The notes: generated from the letters alone by a model not told the origin. Shown: positions 1 through 5,423, counted from the first letter of the stretch. The stretch: 14,567 nt of DNA from an uncultured Collinsella sp. (GCA_900751665.1 CAADSV010000004.1:1-14567), one strand, 5' to 3'. Made by a program: numbers and translations.

Positions 1-53
1 GGGGGGTGGGGGGCTTTTGTGGCTTTTGACAGCGGTTTGGGTCATATGAGCGG

Positions 54-152
54 AAGCCCGCCAGAGCGAGCAAGGTGCCTTGAAACGAGGTGGCATTGAC
101 CTTTTGGTCATGCCGCCGAAGTTGAAAGGCAGATTGCCGCCCTGGCGGGCTT
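54..152. other. Long imperfect hairpin, candidate structured RNA or palindromic element
   Basis: This stretch folds on itself almost end to end. The outer stem is 54-64 with 142-152, 11 perfect pairs (AAGCCCGCCAG with CTGGCGGGCTT). Next come 66-68 with 138-140, 70-73 with 134-137, 76-81 with 126-131, a tandem G-A/A-G mismatch (82-83 opposite 124-125), 84-86 with 121-122-123, and an inner stem 89-95 with 111-117 plus 97-101 with 106-110, closed by a TTTT loop at 102-105. Mismatches are small and mostly purine-purine. I found no convincing protein and no match to tRNA, SRP RNA or tmRNA signatures. It lies downstream of pyrE, so it could be part of that transcript's 3' end, an independent small RNA, or a relic palindromic element. 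The transcribed strand is unknown. Confidence 0.4.
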
Positions 153-165
153 GCAGCGTCGGCCG

Positions 166-193
166 GTTACGGCGTTTGGTAAAACGCCGTAAC
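166..193 (-). terminator. Perfect 12-bp hairpin at the 3' end of pyrE
   Basis: Positions 166-177 (GTTACGGCGTTT) pair perfectly with 182-193 around a GGTA loop. The last base of the stem is also the last base of the pyrE stop codon, so the hairpin forms exactly as the gene ends. No run of T follows on the pyrE strand, so it is not a classic intrinsic terminator. It may instead be a 3' end stabiliser, or terminate together with the larger hairpin further downstream. Confidence 0.45.
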
Positions 194-876
194 TACTCTC
201 GGGCTCCGTACTGCTCGTAGTAGGCGTCGATGGCGGCCTTGAGCTCATCATCAATGACGACCTTGCCGTCAATCTCGTGGTTGTAGAGGGTCTCGACGAC
301 CTCGGCCATGGAAACGATGCTCGCAACGGGGAAGCCGTACTTGGCCTCGATCTCCTTCTGTGCGGTGGTCACGCCGCCCTTGCCAACCTCCATGCGGTTG
401 AGGGACACGATCAGGCCCTTGATTTCGACGTCGGCAGCAGCCTTGACCTTGGGATAGGTCTCATCGATGGACTTGCCGCTGGTGGTGACGTCCTCGACCA
501 TGACCACGCGGTCGCCGTCCTTGGGCTCATAACCCAGCAGGTTGCCCTTATCGGCACCGTGGTCCTTGGCCTCCTTGCGGTCGCAGCAGTACTTGACCTC
601 CTTGCCGTACAGCTCGTGGTAGGCAATCGCAGTCACGACGGCCAGCGGAATACCCTTGTAGGCCGGTCCAAACAGCACGTCAAAGTCGTCGCCAAAGTTA
701 TCGTGGATGGCCTGGGCGTAATACTCGCCCAGCTTCTTGAGCTGATAGCCCGTCACGTAAGCGCCGGCGTTCATAAAGAACGGGGACTGACGGCCGCTCT
801 TGAGCGTAAAGCTGCCGAACTTAAGGACGTCGGACTCGACCATAAACTTGATGAACTCTTGCTTGTAAGCCTCCAT
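193..876 (-). CDS. pyrE: Orotate phosphoribosyltransferase
   Basis: This cytoplasmic enzyme of de novo pyrimidine synthesis joins orotate and PRPP to give orotidine 5'-monophosphate and pyrophosphate. The 227-residue protein has the family landmarks in order: KSGRQSPFF at 26-34, the phosphate-contacting FGPAYKGIPLA at 69-79, the mobile catalytic loop with RKEAKDHG at 100-107, and the PRPP-binding signature VVMVEDVTTSGKS at 124-136. Length is normal for the bacterial enzyme, slightly long of the E. coli type. The ATG at 876 is preceded by a good ribosome site (AGAGGAG) 6-7 bases upstream. Upstream on the same strand there is a possible -10 (TAAACT, 911-916) but no clear -35. No other pyr gene is visible in the window, although genes past the left edge cannot be excluded. 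The assignment is very secure. Confidence 0.97.
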   Translation of the reverse strand: MEAYKQEFIKFMVESDVLKFGSFTLKSGRQSPFFMNAGAYVTGYQLKKLGEYYAQAIHDNFGDDFDVLFGPAYKGIPLAVVTAIAYHELYGKEVKYCCDRKEAKDHGADKGNLLGYEPKDGDRVVMVEDVTTSGKSIDETYPKVKAAADVEIKGLIVSLNRMEVGKGGVTTAQKEIEAKYGFPVASIVSMAEVVETLYNHEIDGKVVIDDELKAAIDAYYEQYGARE

Positions 877-969
877 GCGGGCTCCTCTCGTAATCGCGTA
901 CGTGCCTTCCAGTTTAGCGCAGCCAGCGCGTCACTGCCGACACGCTTTGCCGAGCCGCAACCGCCAAAA

Positions 970-1002
970 CCACCACAAAGGCGCCTGTCCCCTTTGTGGT
1001 GG
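970..1002. repeat. REP-like palindrome, copy D (possible terminator of the LuxR gene)
   Basis: CCACCACAAAGG (970-981) pairs perfectly with CCTTTGTGGTGG (991-1002). Written with the same register as the other copies, the arms are 10 bp and the loop is the 13-nt GGCGCCTGTCCCC (980-992). It starts four bases after the stop codon of the LuxR gene and lies between two genes, so it is well placed to end that transcript. The same arm and loop sequences recur at 14052-14100 on the other strand, which shows it is a dispersed repeat and not a private terminator. Confidence 0.75.
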
Positions 1003-1006
1003 CTCG

Positions 1007-2551
1007 CTACTCTTGGGGTGTCCAGGACCAGAAGAAGTTGATAAGGGCAACGCGCGAGGCGGTATCGGTCTTTTTGTTGATCGAGGAAATGTGACGATAG
1101 AGCGTGGAGCGCGAAAGGAAAAGCGTTGTGGCGATGTCCTGAACGCTCTGGTCCGAAACGACCAAGGCCTCAAGAATATCGCGCTCGCGCTCTGTAAGCC
1201 CAAAGGTGGCGACGAAGGCATCGAGGCGTTCATCGGACGTGAGCTCCGCTGCCTCCACGGGCTCGGGGTCGGAGCATGTGGGCGCAAGATCCCCACCAAG
1301 ATCGTCGGTGGCAAGCGGCAGGCCATCCCGCATCACGACATCATCGGCCCGTTGCCCCAACTGCCCCAGCAGCGTAATCGCAATGCCCACAAACATCACG
1401 AGCGCCGCGCCGACCGCCGCCAGCACGTTTTGACTCGAGATGATCGCCGCCGCCGGCGCCGTCACGAGCATCGAGCACACGTTGTTGACGACGCGACCCA
1501 TGCACGGCCAAAAATATGACCAGCGCGCATAGAGCGAGATGGCGGCGAATTTTGTGGTAAAGAACACCACAAAGAAGCCCGAGCCCAGATAAAAAATGAT
1601 CGTGGCAGCAAGCTCGTTGCCGCCGTTGCCGTCGATGATGAGCACAAAGAACGAAAGCGTGGACAACATGGCGGCGCATGTCATGCCGATATTCATATAC
1701 GAACGGCCGTGCAGGTCAAATAGGGCGCCAGCGGCCAACGAGCTCACGACGAGTAGCAGGCGCGGCCAATCGCCCAAATCGACGGCCCCGAAAGCATGCA
1801 TGGTCGTGAGGCCCGCGTTGAGGGCGGCGAATACGCCGGAAAGATACGCCGTCGCCACCGTCAAGCGAACTACGGCACGGCGGAATGCCGCCTTTGCCTC
1901 GGGATTGTCTTGCCACTTAGCGCCATATTCCAAAGCATCTACCGAAAGCCCGGCAGCACTGGGTTCAAAGTTGGGATCGGAGTCGTCGCGCAGCTTGGCG
2001 CGTCGGGCGCCATGGAGCAACGCCACCTGCGCGATCGCGCAGGCAACAAGAACGAACTGTTGCGGAATCCCCGCGGGCATCACCATATGGTTGAACACCT
2101 GCACCAGAACGCCCAGGCTATACGAAAGCGCCGACGCGCGCGCCAAGCAAGGCGTCCGCGCAAAGCGTCGCGCAAAGTTGGCATGGGCGGTCGATCCGCA
2201 GTAGCCCAGCGCGCAGCACGCCACCAAACCGCCGGCAATTACTACCTCAACCTGAACCGCCATAATCAACAGCAGCAATGCCGCCACCAGCAAAACGCCC
2301 GTAACGTCACTCGTCGCGTCGATGGCATGGGGACGGTGATAGTACAGAATGGGACGCACAAAAAAGCCAATCACACTCGCGCCGAAGACAAGACTCTCAT
2401 AAATAACGACCTCGTTCGCTGGCACAAACTCGGCCATGCGCACATCAAAGAGATACTCGCACGCCAAAAACGTGAAGGAGAACAGCGCCAGGCATATAAT
2501 CTCCCGAATGCCCCGACGCAAATATGAGGTTGTGTCTCCCATTCCCCTCAT
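1007..2551 (-). CDS. LuxR-family transcriptional regulator with polytopic membrane N-terminus
   Basis: The protein has two halves. About the first 400 residues are a series of hydrophobic segments (for example IICLALFSFTFLACEYLF, VTGVLLVAALLLLIMAVQV, FVGIAITLLGQL) resembling a 10-12 helix transporter-like domain. After an acidic linker, residues about 452-514 form a LuxR-type helix-turn-helix starting LTERERDILEALVV and including VQDIATTLFLSRSTLYRHI. This layout is typical of the many membrane-bound LuxR regulators of Coriobacteriia, most without known ligands. It probably senses something at the membrane and controls nearby or distant genes; the target is unknown. I chose the ATG at 2551; a TTG at 2569 would add six residues (mostly glycine from the homopolymer), and ATG 2542 is also possible. 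The G-rich tract just upstream serves as the only obvious ribosome site. Confidence 0.9.
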   Translation of the reverse strand: MRGMGDTTSYLRRGIREIICLALFSFTFLACEYLFDVRMAEFVPANEVVIYESLVFGASVIGFFVRPILYYHRPHAIDATSDVTGVLLVAALLLLIMAVQVEVVIAGGLVACCALGYCGSTAHANFARRFARTPCLARASALSYSLGVLVQVFNHMVMPAGIPQQFVLVACAIAQVALLHGARRAKLRDDSDPNFEPSAAGLSVDALEYGAKWQDNPEAKAAFRRAVVRLTVATAYLSGVFAALNAGLTTMHAFGAVDLGDWPRLLLVVSSLAAGALFDLHGRSYMNIGMTCAAMLSTLSFFVLIIDGNGGNELAATIIFYLGSGFFVVFFTTKFAAISLYARWSYFWPCMGRVVNNVCSMLVTAPAAAIISSQNVLAAVGAALVMFVGIAITLLGQLGQRADDVVMRDGLPLATDDLGGDLAPTCSDPEPVEAAELTSDERLDAFVATFGLTERERDILEALVVSDQSVQDIATTLFLSRSTLYRHISSINKKTDTASRVALINFFWSWTPQE

Positions 2552-2555
2552 GGAT

Positions 2556-2565
2556 CCCCCCCCCC
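2556..2565. repeat. Ten-base C homopolymer in the translation initiation region of the LuxR gene
   Basis: On the plus strand this is ten consecutive C, hence ten G in the mRNA, ending four bases before the chosen ATG at 2551. It replaces a normal Shine-Dalgarno sequence. Homopolymers of this length are prone to slippage. A length change would alter ribosome-site spacing, or the reading frame if the TTG at 2569 is used. Confidence 0.8.
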
Positions 2566-2739
2566 GCAACTCAAATGTCTGTAAATCTATTCTATTAGAG
2601 ATCCAGTCCTAATACCGAAACCAGGCTCGAAATGCTCCAAATTTGACCCCAGCCGTCCGCATCACGCCGCGGTTTTGGACCGCATGGCCCAGAAGGGACA
2701 CCTGCGACCTCTAGCTCGGCCAGGAGTGTCTCCGACTAC

Positions 2740-2768
2740 CACTCATTTAAGTACGTCCCCAATGAGTG
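2740..2768. repeat. REP-like palindrome, copy A
   Basis: CACTCATT (2740-2747) and AATGAGTG (2761-2768) enclose the 13-nt loop TAAGTACGTCCCC (2748-2760). The 30 bases 2739-2768 are identical to 3998-4027, minus nothing but the flanks. The repeat lies downstream of the ROK kinase gene in the transcription direction. Confidence 0.8.
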
Positions 2769-2787
2769 CCGCCTCAAATTAAGCTGC

Positions 2788-2815
2788 CCCCATTTCCTGT
2801 GCTAAGGAAATGGGG
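2788..2815 (-). terminator. 11-bp perfect hairpin downstream of the ROK kinase gene
   Basis: CCCCATTTCCT (2788-2798) pairs with AGGAAATGGGG (2805-2815) around a six-base loop GTGCTA. It is 50 bases past the end of the ROK kinase gene and could end its transcript, but no T run follows on that strand. It may be another dispersed palindrome instead. Confidence 0.5.
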
Positions 2816-2864
2816 TCGGTTCACGCCGGCCTTTATCTTTTTCGACAGCCTCGTTTGGCTCGCG

Positions 2865-3776
2865 CTACACCAGGCGCATGGCCTCCTGGACAGCACCGTA
2901 AAGGTTGGCGTCGTTGCCGAGCTCGGCCACCTTTATCTGCGGCACAGGAATGCCGGCAAGGGTCCCTTCGTAACCCGCGAGGGCCAGCGGCATCTGCGCA
3001 CGCAGGGCATCGACGAGCTCGGGATGGCACGAGATGCCACCTGCGATCACAAAAACCTCGGGATCGAGTACGGCCTGCAGGTTGATGAGCTGTCCGTCAA
3101 ATGAGCGGGCGTAGCGGTCGAGTGCGCGCTGCGCCGCCATGTCGCCATCCGCGATCCACTCAAAGACGCGACGACCGTCCACCGGAGAATCCGCAGGCAG
3201 GCCCTTCTCGGCAACGACAGCATCGCGGAGCGCACGCCAACCGCCCGAATCGGCAAAGGAATTTCCCATGTTCGCGGCAGTCGTGACATCGTTGCGCAAG
3301 AAGCTGAACTCGCCTGCAAAGCAGTGCGCGCCGCGCAGGACCTTGCCGTCGATGACGATACCGCCGCCGATGCCCGTGCCGATAGCGAGCACCACGCCAA
3401 AACGCGTCCCGCGCAGAGCGCCAGCCGCATACTCACCGAGTGCGCAGCACTTACCGTCGTTATTGACGGCAACCGGCACCCCCAGTGCCTCGCGCATGAG
3501 CTTTCCCAGTGGGCAGCCGTCCATAAACGTGAGCGCACCGCCGCGATGGATCGTCCCCGTGACGTCTCCCTCGTAGATACCGCCGGGTGCGCTCACACCT
3601 ACGGCGCTCACGCGCTCACGGTACGGCTCGACAAGCCCGATCAGCGCCGAAACCGTCTCCTCAGCCGTGGTAAAGCCCGTCGGCAGGCTCCCGCGCTCGC
3701 GGATGGAAAAATCCTCGCCCAGCACAGCCCATTTAACGGCCGTACCGCCCACATCGATTCCAAAGAACTCCTGCAT
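2865..3776 (-). CDS. ROK-family sugar or glycoside kinase
   Basis: This 303-residue protein is probably a cytoplasmic ATP-dependent kinase that phosphorylates a hexose or a beta-glucoside. The N-terminal phosphate loop is IDVGGTAVKW (7-16). SAPGGIYEGDVTG follows at 62-74, then VAVNNDGKCCALGE (102-115) with the likely catalytic base Asp107, and the second phosphate loop GTGIGGG at 133-139. RGAHCFAGEFSF (148-159) stands where many ROK kinases carry GExGH followed by the zinc-binding CxCGxxGCxE motif. Those zinc cysteines are absent here, as in the Listeria BglK type of beta-glucoside kinase, which this sequence resembles in motif order. There is no N-terminal DNA-binding domain, so it is a kinase and not a ROK repressor. 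The ATG at 3776 has a good GAGGAG ribosome site seven bases upstream. It stands alone, with no transporter or glycosidase beside it, so its substrate is undetermined. Confidence 0.9.
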   Translation of the reverse strand: MQEFFGIDVGGTAVKWAVLGEDFSIRERGSLPTGFTTAEETVSALIGLVEPYRERVSAVGVSAPGGIYEGDVTGTIHRGGALTFMDGCPLGKLMREALGVPVAVNNDGKCCALGEYAAGALRGTRFGVVLAIGTGIGGGIVIDGKVLRGAHCFAGEFSFLRNDVTTAANMGNSFADSGGWRALRDAVVAEKGLPADSPVDGRRVFEWIADGDMAAQRALDRYARSFDGQLINLQAVLDPEVFVIAGGISCHPELVDALRAQMPLALAGYEGTLAGIPVPQIKVAELGNDANLYGAVQEAMRLV

Positions 3777-3890
3777 ATTCGCTCCTCACGCACCATGGCT
3801 CCGGACGTGCATCGCCGCAACCGCCACAGGGACTGTCCCCTTATGATAGTCATGCGGTAAATCGCGCCCGTAGCCGATTATCTCTCTGTT

Positions 3891-4001
3891 TTACGCCTCT
3901 ACTTTGGTCAGACGAAGCAACATATCGCCGACGTAGGCCTCACCGTGGGTCACATAACCGCCACGCAAACTGCCCTCCCAAAGAACGTCCCCAATGACCA
4001 C
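3891..4001 (-). pseudogene. Possible C-terminal remnant of an unidentified gene
   Basis: A 36-codon frame (GTG at 4001, stop at 3891) reads VVIGDVLWEG, SLRGGYVTHG, EAYVGDMLLR, LTKVEA. From about residue 5 onward it looks like real protein in composition, with a plausible amphipathic end, while its first codons are made from REP-like sequence. There is no ribosome site. I cannot name the parent family. It is best read as the tail of a gene cut off by the repeat elements; chance is an alternative. Confidence 0.3.
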
Positions 4002-4028
4002 TCATTTAAGTACGTCCCCAATGAGTGG
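3998..4028. repeat. REP-like palindrome, copy B, preceded by a half-element
   Basis: CCACTCATT (3998-4006) and AATGAGTGG (4020-4028) enclose the 13-nt loop TAAGTACGTCCCC (4007-4019). Immediately before it, 3981-3997 repeats loop plus one arm (AAGAACGTCCCCAATGA) without a partner, as if two elements were joined and one decayed. The loop and inner arms are identical to copy A. Confidence 0.85.
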
Positions 4029-4076
4029 CCGCGAGGACCTAGCCTAGGCTTTCCCAATAATCGTAGCCTTCTAACC

Positions 4077-4115
4077 AAGGCGCCCGGCGAGCAGTTAATG
4101 CCCGCCGGGCGCCTT
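4077..4115. repeat. GC-rich hairpin repeat, upstream copy flanking the ATPase gene
   Basis: AAGGCGCCCGGCG (4077-4089) pairs perfectly with CGCCGGGCGCCTT (4103-4115) around a 13-nt AT-containing centre that can add two further pairs. Bases 4079-4116 match 5348-5385 on the other side of the ATPase gene with three differences, in the same orientation. It could end transcription entering from the left, although only CTTGTTAA follows. Confidence 0.8.
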
Positions 4116-4152
4116 GTTAAAAGAAGTGAAAGAAAGCAAAAGAAATTAAAAC

Positions 4153-4181
4153 TTGCAAAACTAGTGAAAGCAGGGTAGAAG
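4153..4181 (+). promoter_or_regulatory. Candidate promoter of the ATPase gene
   Basis: TTGCAA (4153-4158) and TAGAAG (4176-4181) are separated by 17 bases, and the region upstream is strongly A-rich. Transcription would start near 4188, leaving a very short leader that still includes the GGGGGAG ribosome site (4187-4193). Both hexamers deviate from consensus. Confidence 0.3.
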
Positions 4182-4199
4182 CTGACGGGGGAGTGTCCC

Positions 4200-5306
4200 A
4201 TGGATGTGTCCAACAATCCGTTTACGCCGACATTTGGCATCGTTCCGCCAATTATGGCCGGCTGCACGTATCTTATTGACGATGTTGTGCGGGCGCTCGA
4301 CCGCGGCCCCGGCGATCCCAACCTAGCAACGATTTATGTTGGCGCACGAGGAACGGGCAAAACCGCCCTGCTTTCGTACCTTAGCTCTGAGGCGCAAAGG
4401 CATGGTTGGATTTCGGTCGGCGTGGCTGCTGCTCCTGGAATGCTGGAAGACATTTACGAGCAAACGCGTGAAGTTGCGGCTGAGTATATCGATAGCGGCT
4501 TAAATCCGAGACTAAGGGGCCTAAGTGTGGGCCAGTTATTTAGCGTGGAATGGGAGCCGGAGCAAGCTCCTTCGGCAAACTGGCGCACGCGGATGACTCG
4601 CCTTATAAAGGCTTTGGACAAATATGATATCGGTTTGCTGTTCACGATCGATGAGGTGTCGGCTTCGTTCGATGAAATGATTAGCTTTGCCTCTACGTAC
4701 CAAATGTTTGTGCGCGAAGGCCGACGCGTGGGTGTGCTGATGGCGGGGCTGCCTCATCAGGTTTCAATGTTGCTGCGCAACCAGTCCGTTTCGTTTTTAC
4801 GCCGATCGGTCCAGCATCATTTGGGGAATATTAGCGACAAGGAAATTGCCGCTGCATTGAACGGAACCATAGAGGGCGGTGGCAGGCGCGTGAGCGCCGA
4901 CGGCCTTCAGAAGATGGTGGATGCCATCGGCGGTTTTCCGTTTCTTATGCAGCTGGTAGGATTCCGCTCCTGGGATGTGCGGCCCCAAGCAGAAGAAATT
5001 ACGGCCCAAGATGCTGCGGAGGGCATTGCTCTTGCGCGTTCTGACATGGAACAGCGCGTGCTGGCGCCGACGTATTACGAACTTTCCGAAGGCGATAAGG
5101 CATTTTTGGAGGCAATGCTTGTAGATGAGGGCGAGAGTAAGATTGCGGATATTGCGCAGCGAATGGGCGTAAAGAGCAATTATGCGTCGCAATACCGCGC
5201 TCGCCTGATTGAGCAGGGGATTATCGGGGAACGTGGTCGAGGAAGGGTTGGCTTTGACCTTCCGTATTTTAAGGAATACTTGGAGGAGGGTCTCGATACC
5301 GACTAA
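4200..5306 (+). CDS. AAA/Orc1-Cdc6-like ATPase with C-terminal winged helix
   Basis: This 368-residue soluble protein starts with NPFTPTFGIVPP (6-17), typical of a bacterial family of single-domain P-loop ATPases. Walker A is GARGTGKTA (48-56), Walker B is GLLFTIDE (145-152), and VGVLMAGLP (177-185) fits the sensor-1 strand. FLRR (199-202) and a helical lid domain follow. Residues 294-357 (YELSEGDKAFLEAML, then IADIAQRMGV and YRARLIEQGIIGERGRG) look like a winged helix for DNA or protein binding. Function is unknown; relatives are often found in accessory regions and may be regulators or defence-type switches. The ATG follows GGGGGAG by six bases. The gene has more A/T-ending codons (TTA, ATT, AAA) than its neighbours and is bracketed by hairpin repeats, which suggests acquisition. 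It appears to be transcribed alone. Confidence 0.88.
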   Translation: MDVSNNPFTPTFGIVPPIMAGCTYLIDDVVRALDRGPGDPNLATIYVGARGTGKTALLSYLSSEAQRHGWISVGVAAAPGMLEDIYEQTREVAAEYIDSGLNPRLRGLSVGQLFSVEWEPEQAPSANWRTRMTRLIKALDKYDIGLLFTIDEVSASFDEMISFASTYQMFVREGRRVGVLMAGLPHQVSMLLRNQSVSFLRRSVQHHLGNISDKEIAAALNGTIEGGGRRVSADGLQKMVDAIGGFPFLMQLVGFRSWDVRPQAEEITAQDAAEGIALARSDMEQRVLAPTYYELSEGDKAFLEAMLVDEGESKIADIAQRMGVKSNYASQYRARLIEQGIIGERGRGRVGFDLPYFKEYLEEGLDTD

Positions 5307-5347
5307 TTGGCCTTTTCGTCGATTGCCTGTGTCGGCAGCAGATTATT

Positions 5348-5385
5348 GGCGCCCGGCGAGCAGCTAATGCTCGCCGGGCGCTTTG
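5348..5385 (+). terminator. GC-rich hairpin repeat, downstream copy; likely terminator of the ATPase gene
   Basis: GCGCCCGGCGAGC (5349-5361) pairs perfectly with GCTCGCCGGGCGC (5369-5381) around AGCTAAT, followed by TTTGCT. It lies about 42 bases after the ATPase stop codon, a natural terminator position, although the T run is short. It repeats 4079-4116 with three differences. One of these changes an A-C mismatch in the upstream copy to an A-T pair here. Confidence 0.7.
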
Positions 5386-5386
5386 C

Positions 5387-5423
5387 TGACTAGTCGTTTA
5401 AGAACGTCCCCAACGACTAGTCA
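5387..5423. repeat. REP-like palindrome, copy C
   Basis: TGACTAGTCGTT (5387-5398) pairs perfectly with AACGACTAGTCA (5412-5423), giving a 12-bp stem around the 13-nt loop TAAGAACGTCCCC (5399-5411). The loop differs from copies A and B by one base, while most of the arm sequence is different and yet fully paired. It is only one base away from the GC-rich hairpin at 5348-5385. Confidence 0.88.

Larger units (their letters stand above)
2566..2864. other. Intergenic region between the LuxR gene and the ROK kinase gene
   Basis: No convincing gene is present. The part next to the LuxR gene (about 2575-2620) is AT-rich and probably holds its promoter; TAGAAT-like -10 candidates and a 9-bp palindrome TCTATTAGA (2591-2599) are visible, but no good -35. 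The middle (2640-2735) shows nothing I recognise. The rest holds REP-like copy A (2740-2768) and a separate 11-bp hairpin (2788-2815), listed separately. Confidence 0.6.
3777..4199. other. Intergenic region between the ROK kinase and ATPase genes
   Basis: This 423-base stretch separates two divergently transcribed genes. It contains the ROK kinase ribosome site, a GGGACTGTCCCC palindromic core at 3829-3840 that resembles the loop of the REP-like elements but has no pairing arms, a short coding-like tail (3891-4001, minus), a half-element AAGAACGTCCCCAATGA at 3981-3997, the complete copy B (3998-4028), a GC-rich hairpin repeat (4077-4115), an A-rich stretch (4116-4165) and the ATPase promoter region. 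A GATAAT at about 3876-3881 on the minus strand could be a -10 for the ROK kinase gene, but no -35 fits. Confidence 0.6.

Noticed and set aside
26..54. Promoter for the long hairpin based on TTGACA at 26-31
   Set aside because: The hexamer is perfect, but no -10 lies at 16-18 bases; the nearest candidate (TATGAG, 45-50) has a 13-base spacer.
54..193. Reading the hairpin region as SRP RNA or as a retron ncRNA
   Set aside because: The conserved GGAAGGAAGCAG core of SRP RNA is absent, and no reverse transcriptase is visible in the window to support a retron.
277..1041. A 254-codon plus-strand frame over pyrE
   Set aside because: Antisense to an unmistakable pyrE and it runs through the intergenic palindrome.
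3950..4321. A 123-codon minus-strand frame between the ROK kinase and ATPase genes
   Set aside because: It crosses two hairpin repeats and the start of the ATPase gene, and reads as low-complexity unrelated sequence.
2740..5423. The repeated palindromes as a CRISPR array
   Set aside because: Copies are over a kilobase apart, have different arm sequences, and no regular spacers or cas genes are present.
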